NCBI GenBank assembly: GCA_021797025.1
Contig: JAKAAK010000155.1
Location: 1 to 7,530 of the forward strand
Origin: Thermoplasmata archaeon
GTDB lineage: Archaea > Thermoplasmatota > Thermoplasmata > Thermoplasmatales > Thermoplasmataceae
Reading direction: 5' to 3'
Length of the DNA: 7,530 bases
The translations under genes and the position numbers were made by a program. Positions 1-6,961 of the stretch are shown here, in pieces; position 1 is the stretch's first letter; each line of letters begins with the position of its first letter. The notes under the pieces were generated by a model, which saw nothing but the letters and a program-made list of their open reading frames with translations, was not told the DNA's origin and did no database searches.

Positions 1-815
1 TTACACTTGACATAGTTTTCGATCCTGTTGAAATGAGAATATTGAATTCAGAACATTTTATCGGATCCGAGTATATGTTCTCAAGATTTCTCGACCGTAC
101 CGAGGATGCAACCAGATATGATGGTGTGCTTGTGCTGGAATCAGCCCATTACAGCCAGAACAATATAGCCTCCCTGATAAAGGATGGAAAATATTTCATT
201 ATGGATGTGCCTGCTGACTCTGTGGAGACCCTTTTGAAGAAATATGGCCTGGTAGGAGGGGCTTCACTTCGCAGGGGATTTAATTCATTGCTCAACCGGT
301 ACTTATACCATGCAAGGGTAGATGATGGCAGGCTTCATTATTACATTATGGATGACATGGCTCACGGCGAAATGGAGTATATTAAACCAGAAAACACGGG
401 GTCACTCATAGTTGTTGTATCCAACATGAACCTCCATGAGAATCTTATATACCAGGCGATTAATATCAGGCGGTTTATGTATTCTTCCATATCCAGCTCA
501 AAATACAGGCTTGATTCTGACCGGAATCTGCTTCCGGGGAGGCTTGAACTTGACGGATACATACTTCTGAATATAATAACCATGAAACTCTATCTTTCCT
601 TATACAGAAATACAAGTATTCCGGGACCCGGAAGGCACAAACTGGTGGATTCTCTTATGATAGAGCTTTCAACTGTAAATATGTATCTTTTGAAGGGGGA
701 ATTATATATGCCGAAAATCAGCAAATCCATAATGGACCATCTAAATGTGGTCGGTGGTGGACTGGAAACCCAGCTCCTGTCAAAAAAATTATTTGAAAAT
801 ATCGGAAATAATTGA
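1..815 (+). CDS. Partial DDE transposase-like protein (IS4/IS1634 kind), 5' end outside window
   Basis: The frame is open from the first base, so the ATG at 33 is probably internal and the true start lies to the left. Residue numbers count from that Met. The fold signature is that of IS4-superfamily transposases. Residues 32-60 read like the 'second Asp' strand and following segment (normally LVLDRGFYS..NI..L...G..FI). Residues 123-157 match the region of the Y-x2-R-x3-E-x6-K signature. Residues 170-240 match the C-terminal helical tail of IS1634-like proteins, with the pattern (E)L.GY.LLN.I.M.LY...Y and then a short strand before 'PKISKSIMDHL'. R146 and K157 are kept at exact spacing, but the signature Tyr is Ile143, the catalytic Glu is Tyr150, and the second Asp is Glu36. 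The first Asp would lie outside the window. It could be an inactive or domesticated transposase, or a recently decayed copy whose frame is still open. The family call rests on pattern recognition, not a search. It is convergent with the permease at 831, with 15 bases between the stops. Confidence 0.6.
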   Translation, partial: TLDIVFDPVEMRILNSEHFIGSEYMFSRFLDRTEDATRYDGVLVLESAHYSQNNIASLIKDGKYFIMDVPADSVETLLKKYGLVGGASLRRGFNSLLNRYLYHARVDDGRLHYYIMDDMAHGEMEYIKPENTGSLIVVVSNMNLHENLIYQAINIRRFMYSSISSSKYRLDSDRNLLPGRLELDGYILLNIITMKLYLSLYRNTSIPGPGRHKLVDSLMIELSTVNMYLLKGELYMPKISKSIMDHLNVVGGGLETQLLSKKLFENIGNN

Positions 816-820
816 AAAAA
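815..820 (-). terminator. T6 run downstream of the 477-aa permease gene
   Basis: On the minus strand a run of six T starts 10 bases past the TAA of the permease gene. It overlaps the last base of the convergent transposase-like gene's TGA. There is no clear hairpin. It fits an archaeal T-rich terminator, and the same spacing recurs at two other minus-strand genes in this window. Confidence 0.4.
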
Positions 821-830
821 TATTATTAAT

Positions 831-2264
831 TTATTCCTTGCTGTATATTTCTTCCTGTACGAGCATATCGGTAGAACCCGCCTTTTTTATAGATTCAGGA
901 TGGTTTTTCCCGTATATGAAGATAACTATTGCAGATATAATGATGAATACAACTGCTGTTATAATTGCATAGTCTACAGGATACGCAGGGGGATAAAAGC
1001 TATAAAACATTGCAACTGCCAGTATTATGGTGGCTGCTGCTGGAATTACTGCATGTGTAAGTACCCTGAACTCTTTCAACTTCTTGAAGGTTGCACCAAG
1101 CCCGAAGTTGCTCAGTATGTGACCGAGGAACAAGGCAGCTGAGGATGCAGTTACAAGATACAGGAAACCATCCTCCGGGCCTATAAGGATGCCTGCAATC
1201 AGCGATACAAAGTATGCAACACCGGCCATCACTATTATTGCAATGTAAGGAGTTTTATGTACAGGATGCACTTTAGAGAACATCGCTGGACCGAGTCCAT
1301 CCCTGCTCATGGAAAATATCATTCTGGCGCTTGTATTCAGAGGTGCCAGCGACCCTGCAAAAAGACTGTTGATAATAAACACAAAGAGTATTATCGTAAA
1401 CGGAAGACCGAGATACTTATCTGCCACTATGAGCCCGGGCACACTGGACTTGAAAAACGTCCCCATGTTTGATACGCCCCAGCCAACTGTAAGGGCATAA
1501 GAAGTAAGCACAAACACAACCCCGGTAATCAGAAAACTGATCAGAAGTGCTTTTTTGATATTTTTCCTGGGTTGTTTCGCTTCCTCTCCCAGGGTCACTA
1601 CAGCTGACGATCCTGACATGGAAAATATTGCAAGAACCATTCCGACTGCTACACCGGCAAATCCATCGGCTGGTGTCGGTGTGAATGGAACAAATGTATT
1701 TTTTGAACCCAGGGCAACTATGATAACCACCGATACTATGATTAATAGAGCTATTTCTATTGCAGATGCCGCAAAACTATATGCCAGTGAGGGCTTTATA
1801 CCGAGATATGCAATTACGGTTAATATAACAATAAAGGCGGTCATTATGGGTATCCATGTGTATGTACCTATGTTGATATTCAGGAAGTACGATATTGTTC
1901 CCGGAATAAAGACTCCGGAAGTAAACAGAATGGCATTTGTTATTACCATAAAATAGGAAAACCACATCATATATCCTATTATAAGCCCGTACCGTGGCCC
2001 TGCTCCTCTGCTATTGAAGGTATAGAAACCACCACTGCCGTTGATCTTTTTTGAAAACTGGTATGGTGTGTTGATCCATATCAGAACTCCGAAAATAGAT
2101 ATTATATATGCCAGTGGCAACGAGCCCTTGGCAAATTCTGCTGCACCTGTCATTGTTGCAGCCACTGCTCCCAGTGGAGAAATCATTGCTATGGATTGTC
2201 CGAGGAGCGGATAAAAACCTGCTGCCCCTTTTTTTAAAGTTTTTGATTCGGAAACCTTTTCCAT
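831..2264 (-). CDS. APC-superfamily amino acid permease, 477 aa
   Basis: This is an integral membrane carrier of the amino acid/polyamine/organocation superfamily, expected to move an amino acid or related amine across the cytoplasmic membrane by proton or sodium symport, or by exchange. I count about 12 membrane segments: roughly 18-40, 47-66, 92-118, 135-155, 160-186, 203-225, 238-262, 287-305, 339-360, 366-390, 403-423 and 431-451. Family landmarks are the unwound first helix (LGQSIAMISPLGA, 21-33), the Gly-rich NGSGGFYTF (75-83) before helix 3, TLGEEAKQPRKNIKKAL (224-240) after helix 6, and MSRDGLGP...VHKTPY (319-340) between helices 8 and 9. The length is normal for the family and the tail is short and charged. 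The ATG is chosen because AGGAG sits 3 bases upstream and TATA-like sequence lies further up. The 576-aa permease gene ends 70 bases upstream on the same strand, so co-transcription is possible. The protein at 5458-6873 is a paralogue. The substrate cannot be deduced. Confidence 0.93.
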   Translation of the reverse strand: MEKVSESKTLKKGAAGFYPLLGQSIAMISPLGAVAATMTGAAEFAKGSLPLAYIISIFGVLIWINTPYQFSKKINGSGGFYTFNSRGAGPRYGLIIGYMMWFSYFMVITNAILFTSGVFIPGTISYFLNINIGTYTWIPIMTAFIVILTVIAYLGIKPSLAYSFAASAIEIALLIIVSVVIIVALGSKNTFVPFTPTPADGFAGVAVGMVLAIFSMSGSSAVVTLGEEAKQPRKNIKKALLISFLITGVVFVLTSYALTVGWGVSNMGTFFKSSVPGLIVADKYLGLPFTIILFVFIINSLFAGSLAPLNTSARMIFSMSRDGLGPAMFSKVHPVHKTPYIAIIVMAGVAYFVSLIAGILIGPEDGFLYLVTASSAALFLGHILSNFGLGATFKKLKEFRVLTHAVIPAAATIILAVAMFYSFYPPAYPVDYAIITAVVFIIISAIVIFIYGKNHPESIKKAGSTDMLVQEEIYSKE

Positions 2265-2267
2265 GGT

Positions 2268-2272
2268 CTCCT
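2268..2272 (-). promoter_or_regulatory. Shine-Dalgarno AGGAG for the 477-aa permease
   Basis: On the minus strand AGGAG lies 3 bases before the ATG at 2264. It is the most convincing ribosome binding site in the window and supports this start. The MFS gene and the third permease show none at useful spacing. Confidence 0.55.
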
Positions 2273-2283
2273 GTAATAGTATA

Positions 2284-2320
2284 ACTTTTTAAATATTGCT
2301 TAAATTTACGAATAAATATT
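2284..2320 (-). promoter_or_regulatory. TATA-like elements between the two leftward permeases
   Basis: The 70-base gap between the two same-strand permeases is very AT-rich. On the minus strand it has AATATTTATT (2311-2320), about 50 bases before the ATG, and ATATTTAAAAAG nearer the gene. The distal box would give a short leader that includes the AGGAG site. The proximal box, about 25-30 bases from the ATG, would give a leaderless transcript. A separate promoter is therefore plausible, but in such AT-rich DNA these matches are weak evidence. Confidence 0.35.
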
Positions 2321-2334
2321 AAAGTTTAAACATT

Positions 2335-4065
2335 TTATTCCTGTACCTGATCATCCGTGAGATACTGCTCACCGGACTTTATTATGTCTGTTATTTCCGA
2401 TGTCCTGAAACCCGATTTCACGGAGAGGAAATAGAATATCAGGGATACCAGTATTACCAGTATAAAGTCATATGGAAATGGAAAAATATTTATACCACCG
2501 AAATTTTTCTCTCCGATATAAGACATTATAACCAGAGCAATTATTAACAATGGCACCCAGTATCCGCCCTTTATATTTTCCCTTGAAAGTACACTGTCAA
2601 CCCTGTGCAACGCAAGCAGGATCAGGTATACTAAAAATCCCGCAAAGATGATAATTGCTGTATATCCCACTGTTGGCCACCCAGTCCAGTAAACGATCAG
2701 GGACGCTCCTACAAAGGAAATCGGGGATAAAATTTTTGCGTATGGCAATCTGAATGGCCTTTTCATTTCTGCTGCTTCACGCCTCAATACCATGAGGGTT
2801 GAACCGCCGAGGATATAAGTGAATGCCGCAATACCTGAAACAAGACCGACAACCACATACCAGCTCGGAAGCGGTGCAAGAAATACCAGACCCAGTATCA
2901 GGCTGATAATCAGGGAAAAAACCGGAATCCCTGTTTTCTTGCTAACCCTGCCTATCATCTCAGGAAAGTATCCGATTTCTGCCATCCCGTATAGGGATCG
3001 TGTCGAGGTCCCTGCAGCAATGTTCAGTGTTCCTGATGGAGATATATATGCATCGGCATACAGCAGATATGTCAGTACCCCCATTATGGAAAGATCGGAT
3101 GATTTGGCTAGAAAAGCAAAGGGTGCAGCATCTATTCCCTTGGCATAGCTCCCTGCAGATGCAGATGATAGCCCGAGCCATCCACCTGAAGTTTTCAGCA
3201 GTGCCGGGTCAACTGAAGATATGAATACTACCTGGAGTAGGATATATACCGCTATGGATGTAAGCATAGCGTATATCAGTGCCCGTGGAATATCCCTTTG
3301 TGGGTTTTTTGCCTCCCCGGCAAAGTCAAGTGTATGCCTGAACCCCAGATAGGAGAACACTATCCCGTCAGTGGATATGGCCTCAAAAACAAGGGATATA
3401 TTGTTATGTGGAAGGAAACCGCCTAAAGAGGAATCGTCGAAATTACCCGCATGGAACAGGAAGAATCCCATGAGTACTATTGTAAGGGTCGGAATGATCA
3501 GTTTCCACCATGTTATGGCCTGATTGGTTTTTCCCATCAACTTTACGCCGAAGTAATTGAGAAAATAAAATCCCGTAATCAATATACCTGCAAGCAGTAT
3601 ACCATAACCTGTTAGCAAGGTTACACTCGTAGATGGATCAAGGGGATTTTTTGCATAGTAAATCAATGCGGGATGTGCTATGTATGATCCTGCATAGGTC
3701 AGGACTGCCTCAGCCTCCAGTGCCGGTGATGCTGCCCTTGCTGCAAAATAAGCCCATCCGAAGAATAGGCCTGCTACTCCTCCATGGGAATAATGGCCAT
3801 ATCTTGTAATAAACCCGCTTCTGGGTATCATGGATCCGATTTCAGCATAAACAAGTGTTATAATAAGAACTATAATTCCCCCGATTACCCATGAAAGGAT
3901 GGCTGCAGGACCGGCAGTACCTGCCGAGGCAGATTCGGCAAAGAGCCATCCGGAACCGATGATAGAACCCAGGCTCAGGAAATATAGATCCCAGGATGTT
4001 AATACTTTTTTCAGTTTTTTATCCTGTTTTTCACTTTCACTATATGAATAATGGGTTTCTTTCAT
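2335..4065 (-). CDS. APC-superfamily amino acid permease, long 576-aa form with about 14 membrane segments
   Basis: This is a predicted cytoplasmic-membrane amino acid transporter of a different APC subgroup from the other two in the window. After a charged N-tail, SLGSIIGSGWLF (31-42) is the classic unwound helix-1 substrate motif. It is followed by YAEIGSMIPRSG (73-84) at the end of helix 2, FAGEAKNPQRDIPRAL (248-263) after helix 6, and the MAEIGYFPEMIGRVSKKTGIPV region (361-382) before helix 9. I count about 14 hydrophobic segments. The last two (about 502-518 and 532-548) come after an amphipathic linker and account for the extra length over the usual 450-500 aa. The hydrophilic stretch 285-322, between segments 7 and 8, is unusually long and rich in Ser, Gly and Ala, and probably faces outside. 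The next in-frame Met is residue 79, so the ATG at 4065 is the only sensible start, although a GGAG directly abuts it with no spacer. The gene diverges from the MFS gene. The substrate is unknown. Confidence 0.92.
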   Translation of the reverse strand: MKETHYSYSESEKQDKKLKKVLTSWDLYFLSLGSIIGSGWLFAESASAGTAGPAAILSWVIGGIIVLIITLVYAEIGSMIPRSGFITRYGHYSHGGVAGLFFGWAYFAARAASPALEAEAVLTYAGSYIAHPALIYYAKNPLDPSTSVTLLTGYGILLAGILITGFYFLNYFGVKLMGKTNQAITWWKLIIPTLTIVLMGFFLFHAGNFDDSSLGGFLPHNNISLVFEAISTDGIVFSYLGFRHTLDFAGEAKNPQRDIPRALIYAMLTSIAVYILLQVVFISSVDPALLKTSGGWLGLSSASAGSYAKGIDAAPFAFLAKSSDLSIMGVLTYLLYADAYISPSGTLNIAAGTSTRSLYGMAEIGYFPEMIGRVSKKTGIPVFSLIISLILGLVFLAPLPSWYVVVGLVSGIAAFTYILGGSTLMVLRREAAEMKRPFRLPYAKILSPISFVGASLIVYWTGWPTVGYTAIIIFAGFLVYLILLALHRVDSVLSRENIKGGYWVPLLIIALVIMSYIGEKNFGGINIFPFPYDFILVILVSLIFYFLSVKSGFRTSEITDIIKSGEQYLTDDQVQE

Positions 4066-4078
4066 CTCCGTCTACTTA

Positions 4079-4150
4079 ATTATATAGTAATAGAATTTAA
4101 TATTTTCCCTACTTTTCTTGTTATTGTGATTATTTTGATATAAATATTTT
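4079..4150 (-). promoter_or_regulatory. Candidate promoter region of the 576-aa permease
   Basis: Reading toward the gene on the minus strand there are three TATA-like stretches: AAATATTTATATC (about 4137-4149), AAAATATTAAATT (about 4095-4107) and TATATAATT (about 4079-4087). The first would give a leader of about 50 bases and the second one of about 13 bases; the last is too close to the ATG. I cannot choose between the first two. The whole 206-base gap (4066-4271) has no gene or RNA that I can recognise. Confidence 0.35.
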
Positions 4151-4234
4151 GCCTTATCCCCAAGTAATCTAATCCACAAATCACGGAAATTTATGGTTCG
4201 ACATCAGCATATTCTTGCCTTATGAGATAATTGT

Positions 4235-4248
4235 GAAAGTATTTATTC
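4235..4248 (+). promoter_or_regulatory. BRE/TATA promoter of the MFS gene, probably leaderless
   Basis: GAAAGTATTTATTC has a purine-rich BRE-like start and a TATA box centred about 29 bases before the ATG at 4272. This spacing puts transcription start at or next to the start codon. The bases before the ATG (TTTCTACTTAA) hold no Shine-Dalgarno, which fits a leaderless mRNA. An 8-base palindrome, CAAATTTG, at 4248-4255 overlaps the last base of this box. It could be an operator, but it is short enough to occur by chance. Confidence 0.5.
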
Positions 4249-4271
4249 AAATTTGCAATATTTCTACTTAA

Positions 4272-5456
4272 ATGGATAAAACAGGGATTATAAGAAGCAC
4301 ATATCTTACGTATTCTGTAATTATCATTATTCTGATAACCTTCATGGTAAGGGCCTCAAATAATATGATGATGACCACAATTTCATTGTTTTCTAAATAT
4401 GATCTTCATTTCGGGCAGGTTGAGGTTGGCTTGACAGAATCGCTCATGGCGCTTGCCACATTTATAACTACGGGTCTGATCAATTCCCATCTTGGCACAG
4501 TGCCCAGGCGGTATCTGTTCATTGGATCAAATATTGGATTTACACTGGTCCTGGGAATCATGCAATTTTCAAACTTTATAACGGTCTGGATCTTTATAGC
4601 GGTTGCAGGCCTGGCATTCGGTGCTATAATGCCCAATATAATTACATCAGCAGGATTGATAGAAGATAAAAAGTCCAGGGAAAAGGTTCTCGGCATATAT
4701 ACCCTGGCTCTGAGCGTAAGCCTCATCGCCGGGCCCGCGTTTGAGTCATATATACTGGAATTCGAACCGTTAAGATATATATTCCTGTTCTTTGTGCCAT
4801 TCGGTATAGTTGCATCCATATTATCGCCCTTCCTGAAATTCCCAGACAGCAAATCAGAAATTAAAAAGAAGAAAATAAGAGTATTCAATGAGCCGGGATT
4901 CCGGGTGGCTATATATGCAATTCTCGCGTACAACATTATTTTTGCCCTGATCATAACCTTCGGCGGGATATATGCAAAGAGTGTATTGAAGCTGAGCCTT
5001 TCTGATGTCACACTTTTATTTACCGGATTTTTCATTGTTTCATTTTCATCCAGGTTGTTTATCTCATATAGGGCACCTGAGAATCTATGGCATTATCTGG
5101 GAACTGCAATAGTCATTACGTTGACGGGAATAATATTCCTATTTTTTGGAGTCAATGATATAGTATACATCATTGCCTATCTACTTCTGGGAATACCCCA
5201 CGGGGTGACATACCCATTATCAATAGTGTCTATCAGCAGAACATTTGATATGTCCTATAGAAATATGGCAAACAGTTATTTCTTTTCCATAATGATGGCA
5301 ATCGGTATCATAACCCCCACTGCGGGCGGCATAATCGAAGATTTGATCGGTTTCAGGTTTATGTTCCTTGCTATTTTCCCGATTATAGTATTTCTTTTAT
5401 TTGCATCCTATAAAAATATGAAGAAGGTGATGGTACCAACAAAAAATAGCATGTAA
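4272..5456 (+). CDS. Major facilitator superfamily (MFS) transporter, 394 aa
   Basis: This is a membrane carrier with the two-bundle MFS layout: about six segments in residues 13-185, a basic cytoplasmic linker (KSEIKKKKIR, about 194-203), and about six more in 210-380. The length is usual for the smaller 12-segment members. The helix 2-3 loop (NSHLGTVPRRYLF, 71-83) keeps Gly and paired Arg of motif A but lacks its Asp. The stretch 153-176 (AGPAFESYILEF then LRYIFLFFVPFG) resembles motif C and the start of helix 6 (GP..G......WR.IF). The fold call is firm. The direction (drug or metabolite efflux versus uptake) and substrate cannot be read from sequence, though a motif C-like Gly-Pro is more typical of antiporters. 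The gene stands alone on the plus strand, diverges from one permease and converges on another with one base between the stops. Confidence 0.88.
   Translation: MDKTGIIRSTYLTYSVIIIILITFMVRASNNMMMTTISLFSKYDLHFGQVEVGLTESLMALATFITTGLINSHLGTVPRRYLFIGSNIGFTLVLGIMQFSNFITVWIFIAVAGLAFGAIMPNIITSAGLIEDKKSREKVLGIYTLALSVSLIAGPAFESYILEFEPLRYIFLFFVPFGIVASILSPFLKFPDSKSEIKKKKIRVFNEPGFRVAIYAILAYNIIFALIITFGGIYAKSVLKLSLSDVTLLFTGFFIVSFSSRLFISYRAPENLWHYLGTAIVITLTGIIFLFFGVNDIVYIIAYLLLGIPHGVTYPLSIVSISRTFDMSYRNMANSYFFSIMMAIGIITPTAGGIIEDLIGFRFMFLAIFPIIVFLLFASYKNMKKVMVPTKNSM
5441..5446 (-). terminator. T6 run downstream of the 471-aa permease, inside the MFS gene
   Basis: On the minus strand six T residues lie 11 bases past the TGA at 5458, within the last codons of the convergent MFS gene. 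It is a plausible archaeal T-run terminator. If used, the permease mRNA would overlap the 3' end of the MFS mRNA antisense. Confidence 0.4.
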
Positions 5457-5457
5457 T

Positions 5458-6873
5458 TCATTTTGGCTCCATGGCTTCTTCTTCTATGGACATTTTTGCT
5501 GCGTTCCTGACCTTGTCCGGATGTATCTTGTACTCAATAAGAGTCATAATTCCGGCTATGGGAATCCAGCTGATTCCGATATAAACTGCTAGGTTATCCG
5601 GATATTTTTCCGGAGAGATCAGTGTTCCAGCCATGATGATGACCAGAATTAAAATTCCGATTATTGGTATAATCAGATGTTCCATGACCTTCAGCTTGCC
5701 GATACGTTTCATCATGAAGGGCAATGATACCGAAGCAACTATATGCTCTGTATATGCAGCGTAGGCATTTATTAAAAGCATCATGAGGCCTCCCTGGACG
5801 GGTCCGAAGAGTACACCGAAAATGACAGCTATGACAAAGGACATGCCGAATATTACAAGAGCTGCATTTGAAGGCGTTTTATATTTTTTATGGATCTTTG
5901 CTATACTCTTCGGCAAAAATAGAATGCCATCCCTGGCAAAGCTATAAAATATTCTTGAATCGGCATTGCTAACAGAAATGTTGTATCCCATGAAGCTGTT
6001 TATGGTAACCAGAATCAATAATATATATATTGCCGGATTCAATTTTCTGAACAGGATTACACCGGGATCATTGCTTCCTGCAAATGATGCCATAGCAGAT
6101 GGACCCCATCCTATTGTAAATGCATATGATACGATTATTAAAGTTATCCCGGAAAGTATAACAGTGCCTATCAGGGCCTTTTTTATTGTTTTTTGCGGTG
6201 TGACGGCTTCCTCACCCATGGCCGTTATTGATACGGTTGTGCCGAAGTAAAGTATCATGGAATAGATCATGGCAAAAAGCAACTGGGATATTCCAGAGAC
6301 ATATTTTGTTCCGAACACAGCCAGTGTATTCAGCCTGCCCGCATTGATAATGATTAATGCAGATCCTATAAGGAGCACAGCCACCTCTATCACACCACCG
6401 GCTATCTGGTAATCAGTGGAAATTTTCATCCCCCTGTGTGTAAAGATGAAGGATATCAATGCGGCGAAGAAGGCCACAGGGAGCCAGAAGATTATTCCTT
6501 TATAGGTAGGATCGAGCAGTGTAATGAAGGCCGCCAATCCCAGAAATCCGAAGCTGCCATAACCTATAAGTCCGTAAAATGCCATATTCCATGCCTGGAA
6601 TGTACCGGCTATTCCACCCAGACCCTTTCCTGCAAAGGTATAGTAAGATCCTGCGGAATTAACATGCTTGGAGAACTGGTATCCTGTATTCATAATGAAC
6701 AAATATGCAAAAACACCAAGAACCAGTGCCAGTGGAGTTGCACCCAATGCATATTCTACCACTCCCGTCAATAGATATGCAGCATCTGCCGCGACAGAGA
6801 GTGTCCCCATGGCCTGCCATACAAGTCTGAATCCGCCCAGGGAATTGCGCTTCAGGTGTTCAGTTTCAATCAT
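5458..6873 (-). CDS. APC-superfamily amino acid permease, 471 aa, paralogue of the 477-aa permease
   Basis: This is a predicted 12-segment cytoplasmic-membrane amino acid transporter. It aligns by eye over its whole length with the permease at 831-2264. Shared blocks include NTGYQFSKHVNSAGSYYTF (62-80) against NTPYQFSKKINGSGGFYTF, AMGEEAVTPQKTIKKALIG (218-236) against TLGEEAKQPRKNIKKALLI, SYAFTIGWG (249-257) against SYALTVGWG, and SRIFYSFARDG...KYKTPS (306-335) against ARMIFSMSRDG...VHKTPY. Two features differ: the Gly-Ser-Gly-Gly before helix 3 is Ser-Ala-Gly-Ser here, and helix 1 has an Asp (D30 in SVAADAAYLL) where the paralogue has uncharged residues. This suggests a different substrate. 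The ATG at 6873 has no Shine-Dalgarno but lies about 27-30 bases from a TATA-like box, so the mRNA is probably leaderless. The gene is transcribed toward the MFS gene. The upstream neighbour is transposase debris, so it has its own promoter. Confidence 0.92.
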   Translation of the reverse strand: MIETEHLKRNSLGGFRLVWQAMGTLSVAADAAYLLTGVVEYALGATPLALVLGVFAYLFIMNTGYQFSKHVNSAGSYYTFAGKGLGGIAGTFQAWNMAFYGLIGYGSFGFLGLAAFITLLDPTYKGIIFWLPVAFFAALISFIFTHRGMKISTDYQIAGGVIEVAVLLIGSALIIINAGRLNTLAVFGTKYVSGISQLLFAMIYSMILYFGTTVSITAMGEEAVTPQKTIKKALIGTVILSGITLIIVSYAFTIGWGPSAMASFAGSNDPGVILFRKLNPAIYILLILVTINSFMGYNISVSNADSRIFYSFARDGILFLPKSIAKIHKKYKTPSNAALVIFGMSFVIAVIFGVLFGPVQGGLMMLLINAYAAYTEHIVASVSLPFMMKRIGKLKVMEHLIIPIIGILILVIIMAGTLISPEKYPDNLAVYIGISWIPIAGIMTLIEYKIHPDKVRNAAKMSIEEEAMEPK

Positions 6874-6889
6874 GTAAGTTCAATAGTTA

Positions 6890-6909
6890 TTTATATTTAA
6901 AATTTTATA
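6890..6909 (-). promoter_or_regulatory. TATA-like promoter of the 471-aa permease
   Basis: On the minus strand this stretch runs CTATAAAATTTTAAATATAA, with its centre about 26 bases before the ATG at 6873. No ribosome binding site precedes the ATG (AACTTAC), in keeping with a leaderless start. The exact box within the AT-rich run cannot be fixed. Confidence 0.4.
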
Positions 6910-6961
6910 GTAATAAATCAGATAATTTAATAGATTTACTTTAAATTCAAATGACCCTTTT

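Noticed and set aside
33..35. ATG at 33 as the start of the first gene
   Set aside because: The same frame is open to base 1, no Shine-Dalgarno or TATA box is visible in the 32 bases present, and the homologous domain needs sequence further upstream.
1555..1956. A 133-codon open frame on the plus strand
   Set aside because: It lies wholly opposite the well-supported 477-aa permease and its translation shows no family pattern; it is an antisense shadow of the permease codons.
4406..5035. A 209-codon open frame on the minus strand
   Set aside because: It is antisense to the MFS gene, whose membrane pattern and promoter are convincing. The translation is low in hydrophobic structure and unlike any family I know.
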